Positions 14,495 through 14,784 of a stretch of DNA of 14,784 nt are shown here, one piece after another. Below the pieces are notes generated by a model that was not told where the DNA came from, searched no databases, and was given only the letters and a program-made list of their open reading frames with translations. The position numbers and the translations under genes are program-made. The first letter of the stretch is position 1. Each line of letters starts with the position of its first letter. The stretch spans positions 1 to 14,784 of the forward strand of contig JAUPLZ010000218.1 of assembly GCA_030836705.1 (NCBI GenBank), read 5' to 3'. This DNA is from Campylobacterota bacterium. GTDB taxonomy: Bacteria; Campylobacterota; Campylobacteria; Campylobacterales; SZUA-545.

Positions 14495-14784
14495 ATGATA
14501 ATTTTAGGTATAGACCCTGGAACAATCAAGACCGGATACGCTATTTTAGAGGTAAAAGAGCGAAAAATGTTACTAAAAGAAGCAGGTTTGATAAAAATTA
14601 AGACGAAAGAGCTACAATCACAGATATGTGAAATAGTCGAAGCGCTTGATGTGATTTTTGCAAATCATCAAATAAAAGAGGTTGCAATCGAGGATATGTT
14701 TTATGCACATAATCCGCAAAGCGTTATTAAACTAGCTCAATTTAGAGGTGCTGTTGCCCTTAAAATAATTCAAGTATTCGGAAA
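14495..14784 (+). CDS. ruvC: Holliday junction endonuclease RuvC (5' part)
   Basis: 96 codons are visible before the window ends. RuvC cuts Holliday junctions as a dimer together with RuvAB. The N-terminus MIILGIDPGTIKTGYAIL carries the first catalytic Asp (D7), and the AIEDMFYAHN segment carries the second acid, E66, at exactly the E. coli positions; the following SVIKLAQFRGA helix is also typical. The last two acids would lie beyond the edge. The ATG at 14495 has an AGAGGTG ribosome binding site at 14479-14485, which overlaps the last DnaA boxes of the origin. Divergent from dnaA, as in other Campylobacterota. Confidence 0.95.
   Translation, partial: MIILGIDPGTIKTGYAILEVKERKMLLKEAGLIKIKTKELQSQICEIVEALDVIFANHQIKEVAIEDMFYAHNPQSVIKLAQFRGAVALKIIQVFG

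Overview
The window comes from a low-GC chromosome of a Campylobacterota member, most likely Sulfurimonas or a close relative (inference). Supporting evidence is the ruvC/dnaA-dnaN-gyrB-queF layout, TTATTCACA/TTTTTCACA-type DnaA boxes on both sides of dnaA, ThyX in place of ThyA, many chemolithotroph-type redox genes and short AAGG-type ribosome binding sites. The right part is the chromosomal origin region. There is no IS element, phage gene or CRISPR array.

Layout, left to right. (1) 1-237: the probable 3' tip of a plus-strand gene and a 46-codon minus-strand ORF of unknown status. (2) 238-5805, all minus strand and tightly packed: reading in the direction of transcription, a [NiFe]-hydrogenase large subunit, its small subunit, a methyl-accepting chemotaxis protein whose periplasmic part has two CxxCH heme-binding motifs, endonuclease III (nth), and a stand-alone CopZ-N-type cysteine-rich metal protein. 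Gaps are 9, 9, 6 and 27 nt, so this looks like one transcript. (3) 5806-5906: divergent promoter region. (4) 5907-8998, plus strand: thyX, a GuaD-like deaminase, a hemerythrin-PAS sensor-like protein, and an RluA/RluD-family pseudouridine synthase whose 3' end runs antisense into a tRNA gene. (5) 8955-9031: minus-strand tRNA with CAU anticodon and encoded CCA. (6) 9067-14331, minus strand: dnaA, dnaN, gyrB and queF (transcribed in that order), then the tRNA. (7) 14495-14784: divergent 5' part of ruvC. DnaA-box clusters lie on both sides of dnaA (14382-14490 and 12955-13035), a bipartite oriC layout.

The most interesting unit is hydrogenase-MCP. The hydrogenase has a large-before-small gene order. 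Its large subunit ends exactly at the last metal-ligand His, so it needs no C-terminal protease processing, as in H2-sensing hydrogenases. The small subunit has a Tat-like N-terminus, no membrane anchor, and Cys at every predicted FeS ligand position. It is stop/SD-coupled to a diheme-c chemoreceptor. I propose a hydrogen-taxis module in which a hydrogenase oxidises H2 and reduces, or is read by, the heme sensor domain of its own chemoreceptor. This is inference from sequence and context. A second point to check is dnaA: the reading frame upstream of its TTG start looks like homologous DnaA N-terminal sequence with a good ribosome binding site, but it is interrupted by an in-frame TAG.
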